From Halicephalobus mephisto (taxonomy: Eukaryota > Nematoda > Chromadorea > Rhabditida > Panagrolaimidae), in contig SWDT01000066.1 of the NCBI GenBank assembly GCA_009193035.1, positions 310,001 to 374,000 on the forward strand: a stretch of DNA of 64,000 nucleotides. Reading direction: 5' to 3'. Each line of letters begins with the position of its first letter. The first letter of the stretch is position 1. Both the position numbers and the translations under genes were made by a program. Shown one piece after another: positions 34,754-46,000 of the stretch. The notes under the pieces were generated by a model. That model saw only the letters and a list, made by a program, of their open reading frames with translations. It had not been told where the DNA came from and did not search any database.

Positions 34754-36018
34754 TCATCGATCCCGTTTGGAAGGCGCGATTCTCTTAACAATTTGTGTCA
34801 CGTTGATTGCTGGTACTAAAAATGAAAGTTACTTGTTACAGAATCACTGGAACTTACAATAACCAAGTCCTTGAAGGAACAGGAGAATAGCTTCAGTTGC
34901 TTTTTCGGGTTTGTCATCCAAAACAAGACCCTGCAATCACCAATCTTCACCCAGTCACTCTTGCTCGGGTCCAACTTGCTGTTGACATCGACGGTGGCGT
35001 CAATATGAGCTGAACGAGATCCCACGAGTTGCAAAACAGGAATATTGAGTTTTGGTCCGGCTGTGCCATCACGAGAAAACGCGATCGCGGAACGTCTGGA
35101 AGAAAAACAACGTAAAGGAATAAAAAACAATGACTCACTTGAGATAACTGTCAATAAAAGCGCCCAAGTTGCCAGGATTAGGCAAGTTGTAGAAAAAGCT
35201 TTTGTATTGTCTCAAGATGTCTTGATCACAATCTTCCTGCTTATTGCCAAAGTGATGCCACATCAAGTAATCAACGGTGAAATTCGTCATTTTCTGGGAA
35301 CGCAAATACCCGACGTTCACCTTCTGGTATCCCCATTCGATCCATCCTGCAGCCGTAGCTGAGCAGCTAATGAGAATCAAGGCATCTAGTTTGTTCTGGT
35401 TCTCGAGCTGAAATGGAATTCACCATGAATGAAATCGAATTCAATGAAGTCAACTCACGGCATAACGAAGCAAAGCATTGGCACCGGCTCCAATGCCGAA
35501 TCCGATAAAAGTCTTGAACCCAAAGTGAGCAACAACACTTTGAATGATGGAAGGCATGGATTCCATGGTAGGGAAGACGAAACTAAAGAGATTAACAGAT
35601 CAACAACGATTTGCAAATTCAGATGCTCCTACTTGTCACTGAAGGGCTTTGCATCCATTTCTTGTCCAGGGGCATTGATGTTGTAGACACAAAACTTATC
35701 AGCAAATTCGGCTACAGTCCCAAATTGGAAAAAGTTTTGGAAATTGTTATCAGCTGTAAATTCGATATATGGATTAGTTGATTTTTACGAGATAAAGATT
35801 ACCATCCATCCCAATGTCGTGGAAAGTGACGATTGGGTGTTTCTTTCTATCTCCATAGACTGTTACCTTCACCAGGCCATAACTAGTTTGGACTTTTTCC
35901 TGCAAATCAATAATTTCCACCAGAAAAGCACGTAATAAGAGTAACAAACCTCGATCTCGCTAGTAACCATCAAGGGTTCGGCTTCGGTTAAGGGATACAC
36001 ACCCATCTCAACCGCCAT
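34754..36018 (-). CDS. NDRG-family protein, apparent single frameshift
   Basis: N-myc downstream-regulated gene family, an alpha/beta-hydrolase fold without the catalytic triad, cytoplasmic. Seven exons run from the ATG at 36018 (MAVEMGVYPLTEAEPLMVTS) to a stop at 34754. Family features: TFHDIGMD, FGIGAGANALLRYA, LILISCSATAAGWIEWGYQK, WHHFG, and KLDPSKSDWVKIGDC, equivalent to KLDPTKTTLLKMADC in NDRG1. The last exon encodes PAINVTQIVKRIAPSKRDR. Similarity jumps frame at about 34,930-34,937: after GDC the frame gives RVLFWMTNP, whereas the plus-two frame gives GLVLDDKPEKATEAILLFLQGLGY, the expected NDRG continuation. No plausible intron fits, so this is either a one-base assembly deletion or a real lesion. 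Confidence 0.82.
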
Positions 36019-37068
36019 GATTAACTGGAATATTGAACGAATTTAGTAATGGGTGAAATCGTTAAAAATTCACGGGAGACAGTCGATCAATAAATAAAGC
36101 AGCTAGGAACAGGAACCAGAAAGCGTAAGAGAAAGGGCGGGTCTTGGCAGAGAAAGCGACGGGAGAATCAGCTGATTCTCTCCCGAAGGTTGCACAATTT
36201 TGCAAATTTTGGAGATTATGAAATAATTAATTTCTTGCCAAACACCTTAATCATGTCAACTAGTTCCTTTGCTAATCCCAGATTAAAGCGCACGAAATCA
36301 GTTCAACATCCAAATCTTTTGTCTTGTGAATTAGCGACTCTTGAAATTTATTTATGGGTGTGGATTTACTTTATCCAACAGTATCAGAGTTTTCCTTTCC
36401 TTCTGTGTGATATTTTAATTAGATTTTACACTTTCTGACATAAATAAACGACAGTAGTTACTACGAGATGTTAAAGGAAGTTCCAGGAGTTCTGAAGAAT
36501 CCTGATTGTATCTTCTTCAGTCATCTTTAACTCTTCTATTTTACGTAGTTGATGAGAGAGCTACAAAGCAGGATGATCATATCATATTATCACTACAACA
36601 AAATACAGGATATCTCAAAAGTCCAAATTTGCAACCACTTTAATTCAGCTAATATGAAGTAGATTTTATTAATTCGTCTTCCACTAAACGTAGATCATTT
36701 ACTATCTTATTCAGTACAGAAAAATAAAACTAGAAGCGATTACAACAGAAGGATACAGGACTGAAAAGATCTCTCCCACATCGCAGAAATAATTTCCAAG
36801 TCCTGGCGTTCTGTTCCGAAACTCGTTTGAGATTATTCAAAAAAAGTTTTCTTATGAATTTCAGAAAAAGAATATTTAATTTTACAGATTTCTGGTCGTA
36901 AATAAAATAACAAAGTTATCTGAATAAAATCACAAGAATTATGAAAAGCTATTCATCTTCCACAAAATTAAAACGATTCCAAACTTGACTTTTTTCTTAA
37001 GACATCCTGTATATTCTTCTAGACGTGCTATCAGGACCGGATTCATTAAAAAATCCTTTCAGTTACCA
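36019..37068. other. Intergenic region, no gene seen
   Basis: NDRG upstream region followed by AT-rich sequence. An 82-codon plus-strand frame at 36190-36438 has no family resemblance or splice context. Confidence 0.5.
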
Positions 37069-37590
37069 TCATACTGTAGAAATAACTTTTATGCACACTA
37101 CTGGATGAAATAATGTGTTGATTGCGTTTCGAAGAAATTTTTCCCATGTAGCCTGGACAGTATCGGATGTGAAAACTTTCTTCTTTTCCAAATCTTTGTA
37201 AGCATTCTCTGTTTGACAAAACTTCCGTTCGAAACTGGCTTTGATCCTACGAACTGTCATTTTCAGATTGCTTTTCGGATTACTGATGAACTTTGTTATA
37301 AGCTTGTTTGTAATTCAGAACTGAATTGGCTAGTCGTTCCCATTCGGAACGGGCACTCTTGACCTTTTCTCCTGCTCTTTCGGCAAATCCATTTATCCTC
37401 TTTAAATGGTGTATCGTCTTGTTTACTTCCTTCTCAACAGTGAAGAGGTTTTTATCAAATTTCTTCTTCACGTCATTGAAAATTATGTTGAGCTGATCTT
37501 TAATAAAATTCACCATGGCTTGAACAACTTCTGAGATTACTTCAGCATTGGAGAGAACCAGAAATAGAAGGAATAGAGCTTCGACAAGGA
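37069..37590 (-). CDS. Putative small secreted helical protein, start unresolved
   Basis: Unknown. The main exon (about 37,590-37,280) reads through a hydrophobic leader ILVEALFLLFLVLSNAEVIS, then an amphipathic, Lys/Glu-rich helical stretch (FIKDQLNIIFNDVKKKFDKN ... GEKVKSARSEWERLANSVLN). A second open segment (37,260-37,069, VRRIKASFERKFCQTENAYK) has similar helical composition and may be exon 2. The in-frame ATG at 37516 lies after the leader, and no ATG precedes the leader before an upstream stop. So the start codon is in an unseen exon, mutated, or the leader is fortuitous. The donor for the short intron is also ambiguous. Composition recalls small helical nematode secreted proteins, but no family is claimed. 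Confidence 0.35.
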
Positions 37591-37821
37591 TATGTATCTT
37601 ATATAACAGATTCCAGAAGGTTCAAAGTAAAAATGTAAGAAGCAACTGATTGGTCGAAAACTTTGTAAATTTTAATTTGTATTCCTTTTTAGAAATCAGT
37701 AATTTGCGAATGCAAATTCACAGACGGAGCCTGATGATTCAAGTTGAAAAAGAATTAACCGTTTTCGTTCATTCGCAAACAAGAACTCGACTTCTGACAG
37801 ACATGGAGAGCGGAATATGTA

Positions 37822-38700
37822 TCGTGAGGTCAGAAAGTCCTTGGACACTTTCTAAAATTTTTTTTTCAAATTTCAATATTAATTTATATTTAAAAACTAA
37901 TCGACAATATAATCACCATTTGCATCAATGACTTGATCCCAACGACTTGGCAAATCTTTAATGCCTTTCTCCCAAAAAGAGGGAAGTTGCGAGTCGAAGA
38001 ACTCGGTCACCCCTTTTGAGGTCCTCAAGTTTGACAAACGATTTTCCGCGCAAATGACGCTTTAAGTTCCGAACAAGTAACAGTCATTTGGGGCAATGTC
38101 TTCTAAAAACTCTTTTATATTAGGACGGCGAAGAAGTAAAGTGCAGACGTTGATATGGCATCGCTTTGATCATCGTGAGTTAGTGGGGTACCCAACGGGT
38201 TGACACTTTCCAGAAGCCCAGATCATGGAGGTGCTGAATGATTGCCGATTTGCTGCAACCCAGTCCTATGGCCAACGTATGTGTGGAAACGTTCCGATTA
38301 TCCTTCAAGAAACGCATCAAATCCTCATCGCTCACGGTTGTGGACGATCTTCGCGCTTTTTGTCTTCGAAGCTGATATCTCCGTTCTCAAAATGAGTGTA
38401 CCAATAGAAGACTGTGGAATGGCCAGTAAGCTTCTCCTTGAAAACATCGTTGATGAAATCAGCAGCTTCCCTTGCACCTATGCGCTGGCGCCACATAAAA
38501 TAAAAGATGGGTCGAAGATGTCCCTTTTCCATTTCGCAAAATTAACTCCTTAAACCTGAGCGGCGTGGTCTTTTTTACTAATAGTGTAATAGTAACTAGA
38601 ACATTCTAGAATATTCTGGAGGATATTTTTAGAAGACTGGCTTTTCCAGGAAAATTTGTAAAAAATTTCAAAAGTGTCCAAAGACTTTCTGACCTCACGA
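37822..38700 (-). mobile_element. Internally decayed mariner transposon
   Basis: An 879-bp element flanked by TA duplications (37,820-37,821 and 38,701-38,702). The inverted ends start TCGTGAGGTCAGAAAGTC and remain similar for about 40 bp. Full mariners are about 1.3 kb, so several hundred bases are missing. Confidence 0.88.
37900..38535 (-). pseudogene. Mariner transposase remnant
   Basis: The N-terminal part (38,532-38,332) resembles the first mariner helix-turn-helix (IGAREAADFINDVF, then TVFYWYTHFENGDISFEDKK). The C-terminal end near 37,915-38,010 gives LPSRWDQVIDANGDYIVD, a typical mariner terminus. Between them the frame is broken by stops and most of the DDD catalytic core is absent. 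Confidence 0.82.
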
Positions 38701-40333
38701 TACTTTCTTCCAGATACTCGGAGTCATCTTCTGTCCCGTAAATTGATTTGGACATTTCTGGATTGATTCTCTTCGTTTAGCCTCTCGCTGTCTTGTGCAA
38801 GGACGGATGCAGTCTGTCAGTCCTTATCAACTGTATACTTTGGCTTCTTCTCCTGATTCCGGGGATAATACATGCCACTTGGGTCTGTTTCTTCCGACGT
38901 CCTCTTGTCCCTGTCTAAATGCCTTAGTTGAGTTTTGTATCTTTCTATTCAGTGAATAAATTATGACACTTATTTTACAGCTTCAAAGAAACAAGATAGA
39001 TAAGACGTAAAGCTCTTGAAATCAACCAAAATCCTTCTCATTAGTTCACTTGGATATCTCCATAGAAAGTTGTCATGTCCAATAAAAGCCGTGCCTGTTT
39101 ACTGTAAATTTCTTATTCAGTTCAATTTGACTTCAAAGGATATCTTTCTTATGATCTTCGTTACTATCCTATTTGTTTCCTTCCTCAATACAAAATTTCT
39201 CATCCAAAACATTTATTCCAAGAATCCAAAAGTTCCTAAAAAATTCTGGTTATGATGCTTTCCAGAATCATAACTTTCTCGATCAGGAACATTATACAGC
39301 AATTCATTCGTAAATAATGCATCTTCGAGCTTTTATTCTGTAACCATCTCCTAAAGCTACTCACCTATGCATATGTGAGGATCTGCGAACTACTTCTCTC
39401 TCAGATTAAATAAGCTTCTAAATGATGTAGACTGAGATCTTACTGATTATCAATCAAAATCCAGCGTCAAATGACACTTGCAAATGACAAAAAGTATGAT
39501 GCCATCACGAAACTACAGAATAGTTAATGGAAGCGTCAAAACAGAAACATCAACTTGGATTTATTTCAGAAGCCAAACTCATATTTCATTCAGGAATCTT
39601 CGAACGAGCTTCTTATTCCTTCCATGATAATTTTGGCTTAAAGTAAGTTCTTTTTCATTGATTTTCACTTTTTAGGATGAAAGAAATATGTATGCAAAAT
39701 GACGAAAAATGGCTGAATTTTACTGAAAATTTATAAGAAAACAAAAAGGAATGAAAAAAGCTCATTTAACGACTTCCAAACGGAAATTAAGCCTTTTCCA
39801 AATCTGGTCAGACTAACATTCTCCTTTTATGGAGACAGGTTAAACTGTCCAAAATTAATACTGAAATGAACGATAAATTCATTTTTTCTGGTGTTATTTT
39901 TAATCCTTTTTGAGTTAATTTTTGGCTTTATATCTGATAAAGATGCATAAAGTTTAGTAACTATGAAAATTATCGGAAATAACATCCATAAGCCATCAAA
40001 AATGATGTTAACAACAGCGAAATTACCGTCTTTGGTGAAATCAAGGTTGAACATTTTAATCTGCTTCTTAACGACAAATGCATCAAGTACTTTCATCACT
40101 TCCATTCCCTACAAAAGTGTTCAGTAACATTTTTCAATTGTTGTTGTTCTGATTTAGTTCGGAAAATATTTATCGAAATGATTCATTTAAACAGGGTTTT
40201 GGAAATTTCTATCGCTATTTTCCAAAATGTATCATTCCTTAAGAACACTAATCATTTTCTTTGTTACAACGATTCGTTGTTATATTTGATTTTTAGCTCG
40301 TATCAGCTTTCTCCACAAAAGTGGGATTCTGAG
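38701..40333. other. Intergenic region with a doubtful small frame
   Basis: Mostly AT-rich. A minus-strand frame at 40,105-39,827 (92 codons) begins 12 bp after TTTTGTAG, an acceptor-like site. It encodes one membrane-spanning stretch (LWMLFPIIFIVTKLYASL). It might be a small membrane protein divergent from the Ly6-like gene, but nothing else supports it. No other exon seen. Confidence 0.4.
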
Positions 40334-40684
40334 ATGCGTTTCCTCCAAGTTAGTCTCCTGATTATTCTGCTGATTTCGACTGTATTCGCAGATGACGTTG
40401 TAGATATTCCTCATTCCACTGCAACTGACGACGGTATCTTGCAATGCTACCAATTCAACAAAGATGAGCCAAAAATACAAGATTGCAAAGATGGCAATGT
40501 CTGTGTCCGTGGAAAGTTCTCCGGTGATTGGGTGGGGTATTGCGGTAAATGTTCAAACAGCTTGCCGATGGAGCACTGTGATGAATGCAGTACTGATCTG
40601 TGCAACAAGGCTTTCAAGGACGTCCTCAACATCGGACTCGTTACTGGTGTTGTTGTTGGATTTACTTATTGGCGATTTTTGTAA
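40334..40684 (+). CDS. Ly6/three-finger-like GPI-anchored protein
   Basis: Single-exon frame of about 116 residues. A signal peptide (MRFLQVSLLIILLISTVFAD) is followed by a cysteine-rich module from LQCYQF to CDECSTDLCN, the latter being the usual CxxCxxDxCN ending of Ly6/uPAR domains. A short hydrophobic C-terminus (LVTGVVVGFTYWRFL) is typical of a GPI-anchor signal. Ten cysteines are visible in the module. The upstream in-frame methionine at 40178 gives no signal peptide; the chosen ATG is downstream of an acceptor-like ATTTTTAG (40,295) that may receive a spliced leader. Nematode Ly6-like proteins modulate receptors and channels at the cell surface; the partner is unknown here. Confidence 0.75.
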   Translation: MRFLQVSLLIILLISTVFADDVVDIPHSTATDDGILQCYQFNKDEPKIQDCKDGNVCVRGKFSGDWVGYCGKCSNSLPMEHCDECSTDLCNKAFKDVLNIGLVTGVVVGFTYWRFL

Positions 40685-40838
40685 TTTTTGCTTTCATTAC
40701 CGACAATAACTTTTTAAAGTAAATAAAATCATAAACTTAATATTTTAACAAATACGAAAACTTCGGTCATTATATCGTCACTCTTAAACACTATCCAAGT
40801 ACTGGATGACTTTGATATTTTTCATTCTCCAAAATAAA

Positions 40839-42044
40839 TCAAGGGTAAATCTTTTTGTAGATAATGTGAGTGTGGAGCATCATCGGATGAGTGCGGGTCG
40901 CCATGTAGACGCTAGACTCGAGGAACGTCTCGTTGAGCAGGGTCCACTCTCGAATCATTTTCACGACGGGTAGATCTCGAGAGAAATTTATCCGTCCGAT
41001 TCTTCTAAGGAGGAATCTGATGGAATTGCTTCGTTCGATTCCTTCCTCGACTGTTTGGAACCCGTTACTCATTACAGTAGTCAGAGCGACAAGGGAGGAA
41101 TTGGAGGAGCCGGTGATGAAGCCGTGTTCACTGTGGAGTTCCACGAGGTCGTTCGTGGCGCCATTGTCCCAGGCGAAAGCTCTGAAAATTCAATAAAATC
41201 AATCTCTACAGTAGAAGTAACCTTAATTAAAGCAGCATATCCAGAATTTGTATATCATTTTAGTGCATTTTAAATGTAAATCCAGAATGTGTAACCTAAT
41301 TTTGCTAAACGTTCTTTTGAAACCAGATCATCTGCGAAATTTGAAGTTGTTTGTTTATCCATTTCTGACCGTTATTTCGAAAATCCAATTAATCAAATGT
41401 GATAAAGGTAAAAACTACAAATATAAAAGTAGTTATAGAATTAACATAGGAAACGAGTAACTTTAAAATGGATAATCGAGAAGCTGTAAGAAATTCTCCT
41501 GCGTTTTTCCGACACGCGATATATGAAATTTCATATATTTACCTCATTCTCTTTTTCAGAAGAACATTTAACAAAAATAAACACCGGATTCCGGATGTAC
41601 ATTTCGGAAACTACAAAACGTGCTATAGCTCATTTCGAAACTTCAACCCAAGTTGCTTCCCTTGTTAGGCGAAAGGAGAACTCACGTGTAATTCAAGACA
41701 GGAGTTTTCATGGTCGTAGCCAGCTGGATGTCCAGCTCTTCTCCGTAAGTGAATCTCGGAATCGTTGGGAAATCAGCCTTTCCTCTCTCAGACTTCCATT
41801 TGCCGATCAAGAAGGCGATTTTCTGGAGATTCTTCGGGACCCTCTTCAAGTCATATTCTCGTTCAACCTCCGGACCACAAATCTGACAAGCCTTCTGACA
41901 TTCGTCTACGATCAATTTGTCACTCTCGCACTTACGTGGATTCTCGGCCACCCAGAAATAGCAGTTCATGTCCTTGTTTTGGCATTTCTTCGGGATCAGA
42001 GAACAAGAGGAAGTCAAGAGAGTCAGGAAAATAACTGAAAGCAT
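40839..42044 (-). CDS. Secreted ShKT plus nitrobindin/THAP4-like heme-binding protein
   Basis: Two exons (42044-41686 and 41181-40839) join across a 504-bp intron in phase (AC/A threonine) for about 233 residues. A signal peptide (MLSVIFLTLLTSSCSL) is followed by one ShKT domain from CQNKDMNCYFW to CQKACQICG with six cysteines. Then comes a nitrobindin-type beta-barrel: IAFLIGKWKSERGKADFPTI (GxWxGEG-like) and RFTYGEELDI. Exon 2 gives FAWDNGATNDLVELHSEHGF, VYMATRTHPMMLHTHIIYKK. The LHTHIIYKK histidine is where nitrobindins bind heme iron. So it is predicted to be a secreted heme protein, perhaps handling nitric oxide, peroxynitrite or heme; function is inference. Domain pairing is known in nematodes to my recollection. 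Confidence 0.85.
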
Positions 42045-43005
42045 AAGCAGATTACTGTGAAACGATAAATTAATACCAACTTCGGGGAATCATCAGAATA
42101 TAGATTACACAGCTTTATCCAATCAATGGAGAATTTCTGATCAGTTGAAAGGTCACAAAAAAGTGAAATCAAAAATTTAAGGCGTTGACAAGCCGGTTTG
42201 GTTTTTTCCGTTATCCGATTCTAGTTCTTTCAAGATAACGGATTGAAAAGAAAAGGTCAACCCATAAAACTTCTAAAGCAAATTGTTCAAACTATTTGGG
42301 AATCCATCAGATTGTATCAACTGATCCACGAAATTATATAATTTAATTTTCAATTTTTAAAAACTGTGATTCAGAAGGTAATGATTCACTTGCACTTATG
42401 TTTCTTCTTCCAAATCATTGGACGTAAAAACAAAGCTGGAAAATTCAATGCAGAAAGAGATCAGGAAACTCCGGAACTAGATGCTAGACTTGAGTATTAC
42501 ATTTATTCAACCTTTGTTCTTATGCAGTAAGGTCCTGAAATGAACCTGCCACTTGGAAAATTTGTTGTCCATTGAAATTGTGACTAATAAAAATTACAGA
42601 TTAATGAACACGAATTCCCAGAGCAAGCCCATAGAGCCATAAATTTAATCAGTAATCTCTTATTTGATAAGTCAACAATTGACGTTATTGACGAAAATCC
42701 CGTAATAATCGCAATATCCTTCAGTTTGCACTCTTCTACAACCGCACTTTCCTCCTGGAGTAGTCAGGAGTTGTTTGACTTTTACTATGACGTATATCCG
42801 GTATCAAAGGAGAACCCGAGAGAAGATAATTCTCCCAAATAAGGAATTCACCGAAATCAATACTATTCCCCAAATAGATATCAGCTACTTTCACTCTATT
42901 GGGTTTCATTAATCCACACTTAAAAATAGGAGATTCCAAAAGTAAAAGCTCAAAAGGAGATCATAATTCGAAAGTGACAGTTACCTCCAACCTAAATAAT
43001 GAGTC
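42045..43005. other. Intergenic region, no gene seen
   Basis: Lies between the ShKT-nitrobindin start and the mod-5 stop, which are on the same strand. AT-rich, no supported exon. A 67-codon minus-strand frame at 42,939-42,736 has no resemblance to a family. Confidence 0.5.
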
Positions 43006-46000
43006 TTACAAATGCGCAATATTTGACTGTCGGCGAGATTCTTCCGACCGATAATGAGTAACAGTAGAGCCATGGGATGGGCCAGATTCCATGGGGGCGG
43101 TGGCAGAGAGGCTCGGACAGGTCGAGACCATTGAAGGATTCCTTTGTTGAGGAGGGATGATGAATTTCAGACGCTGTAACGAGCTTATTAGTTCCATTTA
43201 TGCAAAATAAAATACTCGCCTGAATGAGAGTGCCTGGAGAAGACAACAACAAGTACACAATGTAAGCGGGGACGGAAAGCACCGAGGTCATTCTGATGAA
43301 CCACCCAATGGCGACGGACCACTGAGGATAGGTGTAGTTTGGTAGTTGGATGGGGGATAAGCTTGTATTCCACACTGCCATGCCAAAAATAAGCTGAAAA
43401 AAAGGACTTCATATATGCACTTATGCGGAAAACCCTACTCCTATGAATATAGGACAGCACATCCAGCAAACCCGCCAGTAAATCCCGGGATAGAACCCGA
43501 GCATAAGTCTAATATCCTCACTGAATCTTCGGATCCCATAGAACCAACAGACTGCGATCATCTCACACATGACGATGAAGAGAACGGAAAGGGAGACCCC
43601 GTACTCATCAAGGAAAGGAATCACGTAGCTTCCGCCCTAAACGGCATCTTATCAGTAATCAATCACAAATTAAAGCAGATCCCAGTACAGGAGTTGCAGT
43701 AAAGCAAAATCGGTAAATAAAAAGTCGTCCGTGAAAGGAAAACTCACATAAGTCACGGTCGGTAACGAGCCGCAAAAGTACATGAAGATAACCACCCCAA
43801 CGAATATCTCTCTCTTCCTCATTAGAATTCTCGGGTACTCATCGCAGAATCCAGTAATCAAGGCTTCTATTCCACTGAAAGTAGAGTCGATTCCAAGGGT
43901 GATCAGCATGACAAAGAAGATGACAGCCCACACAGCTGGGTACTTCATTGTCGCTATTGCCTGAGGGTACACTACGAAGATCAGAGAGTTTTCGCTTTCT
44001 CCCACAACTTCTGGAACTGGCTTATTTGTCAATTCTGACATGTATCCGAGAGTAGAGAAAATTACAAAACCGGAGAATATGGAAGTGAAACAGTTGATGA
44101 TGGATGTCACGCAAGCATCTCTGCAAAGAATTCTTCATATATTAAAACCTGATAGACCGAAAATATACCGATAGCAATTGTTGTTGAAATCATTGTAACT
44201 ACTCAAAGCTAGGAGTACTCCAAAACCAGGACCGAGGGAAAAGAAAATTTGAGTAGCAGCAGCGGTCCACACATTGGGATCATAGAGTTTGTCAAAGTTC
44301 GGGACCAGATAGTAATAGATGCCCTTGGATGCCCCAGGCAAAGTAACTCCTCGAATTAACAGGATAGTGAGGATGATATAGGGAGCTGTTGCTGTCACCC
44401 AGACGACCTTACCAGAACTCCTGGGGCCTTTCCAGAGGGCGAAGTAGACGATCAAGAAGACGAGGAAGAGACAGAAGGCCAAAGAAGGTTTGATGGCGCC
44501 AAGATCGTCAAAGCCGGTGGATCTGTGGGATTCCAGGACATTATACCTGAAAAACAGAAATGAAAACACATACACAAACTTGAATAGTGACTAAAAAGGA
44601 CAATTTGTGGAATTTCCCAGACACTATCCGAAGTTCTTGCACTAAAATGGCCCATTGAAAAACAGGATACTGTCCGAGAAATTTCAAAAACCCTTCTCAG
44701 TCACCATCTGAGTTTGTAACAGTGGAAAACCTTCAAATACTTACGTAAAGAACTCTTCTGATGGAGTACGGTATATACTTCCGTTTGTGAGGGAAGAGAA
44801 GTTCGTCAATTGATCCCTGCATTGAGCAGTGTTCCAAGTGTTATTGCACGTTTTCCACGGGACTTCCCACTAAAAATCAATTCTCCACTTTTCAATGTCA
44901 CAAAACAACCCTCATGAGAGTCAAGCAGTCTGCTTTTTGACTCTTAAACTGGCTCATTCCATGAACAAAGTTTTTTGCTTATTAAAAATTAAAAACCTAC
45001 CGAAAATGAGCTAAACAAAAAGTAGACGGCGTGAGCGATGACGGCGTTGTAAAAGCAAGCAATAAAAGTGCACACAAAGCAGATACCGTACCCGATTCCT
45101 TTGAACATGGGACAAATTTTTTTCCAAATTGCAATACAGCCTGATTTGTGGAACTGCCCTAAGGCAAGTTCCATGTAGAACATCGGGAGTCCCCCGATCA
45201 AGAGCATCACCAAGTAGGGGATAAGGAAAGCCCCTCCGCCGTGCCTGAAGCAGACTGCCGGGAATCTCCAAATGTTCCCCAGGTCCACGGCATAGCCAAT
45301 AACTGCCAGTAGAAATTCAATTTTGGAAGCCCATCGGTCTCTGACAACACTGGATCTTCGCTTCAGGACCGAGATTTTGGAGTGAGATTTGGATTCTGAG
45401 AGGTTTAAGGAGGGTTTTTCGGACAAGGGCGTGCTGTGGGGCTCGCCATTCTGGAGACTAGATCCTCTGTATTCCCGGAAATTGGGGGTAATCATAACTG
45501 GAGTGGTAGGGGATTGGGGCACTTTTCGGTACACTGCAAACAGGGAGCTTAACAGGGTTAAAAATCCATTAACAACTTACCTGCTTCAGTAGGACCTCCA
45601 TTTTCTTCTCCTTCGTCTAAATCTGGGGATGCCTGAGGGGCTGAGATGACGATAGTAGTCGGGGACTGTCGGTAATTGGACAATTGACCGGTCGAGTTCT
45701 TCTGAGTCAATGGAGTGTATTCATTTGATCTGTCTGGAAATCAGATAATGAATAAGTCAAAGAAGTTACTGGAACAGACCAAGTTGCTCGACCTTGGTCC
45801 CGACATGAACGGTAATTTCGTTGCTTCTGACGTTGTTTTCGATGGCTTCTAAATTCTTTTGGATTCCTTTATACTTAATGGATAGAAAAAAGTGTGTAGA
45901 AAATGACAACTACAAAAATCGAAAATTACTGCAGAAGCAATGAAACTACCGTACGCATGAGAGTCGGCATTGAACGACTTGATATGTTCCTTTATTTACA

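Noticed and set aside
41523..42038. 171-codon plus-strand frame
   Set aside because: Antisense to the ShKT-nitrobindin exon, whose signal peptide, cysteines and splice phase are convincing.
42992..43381. Read-through of the last mod-5 intron giving an alternative tail
   Set aside because: The spliced GC-AG reading gives a tail closer to known serotonin transporters.
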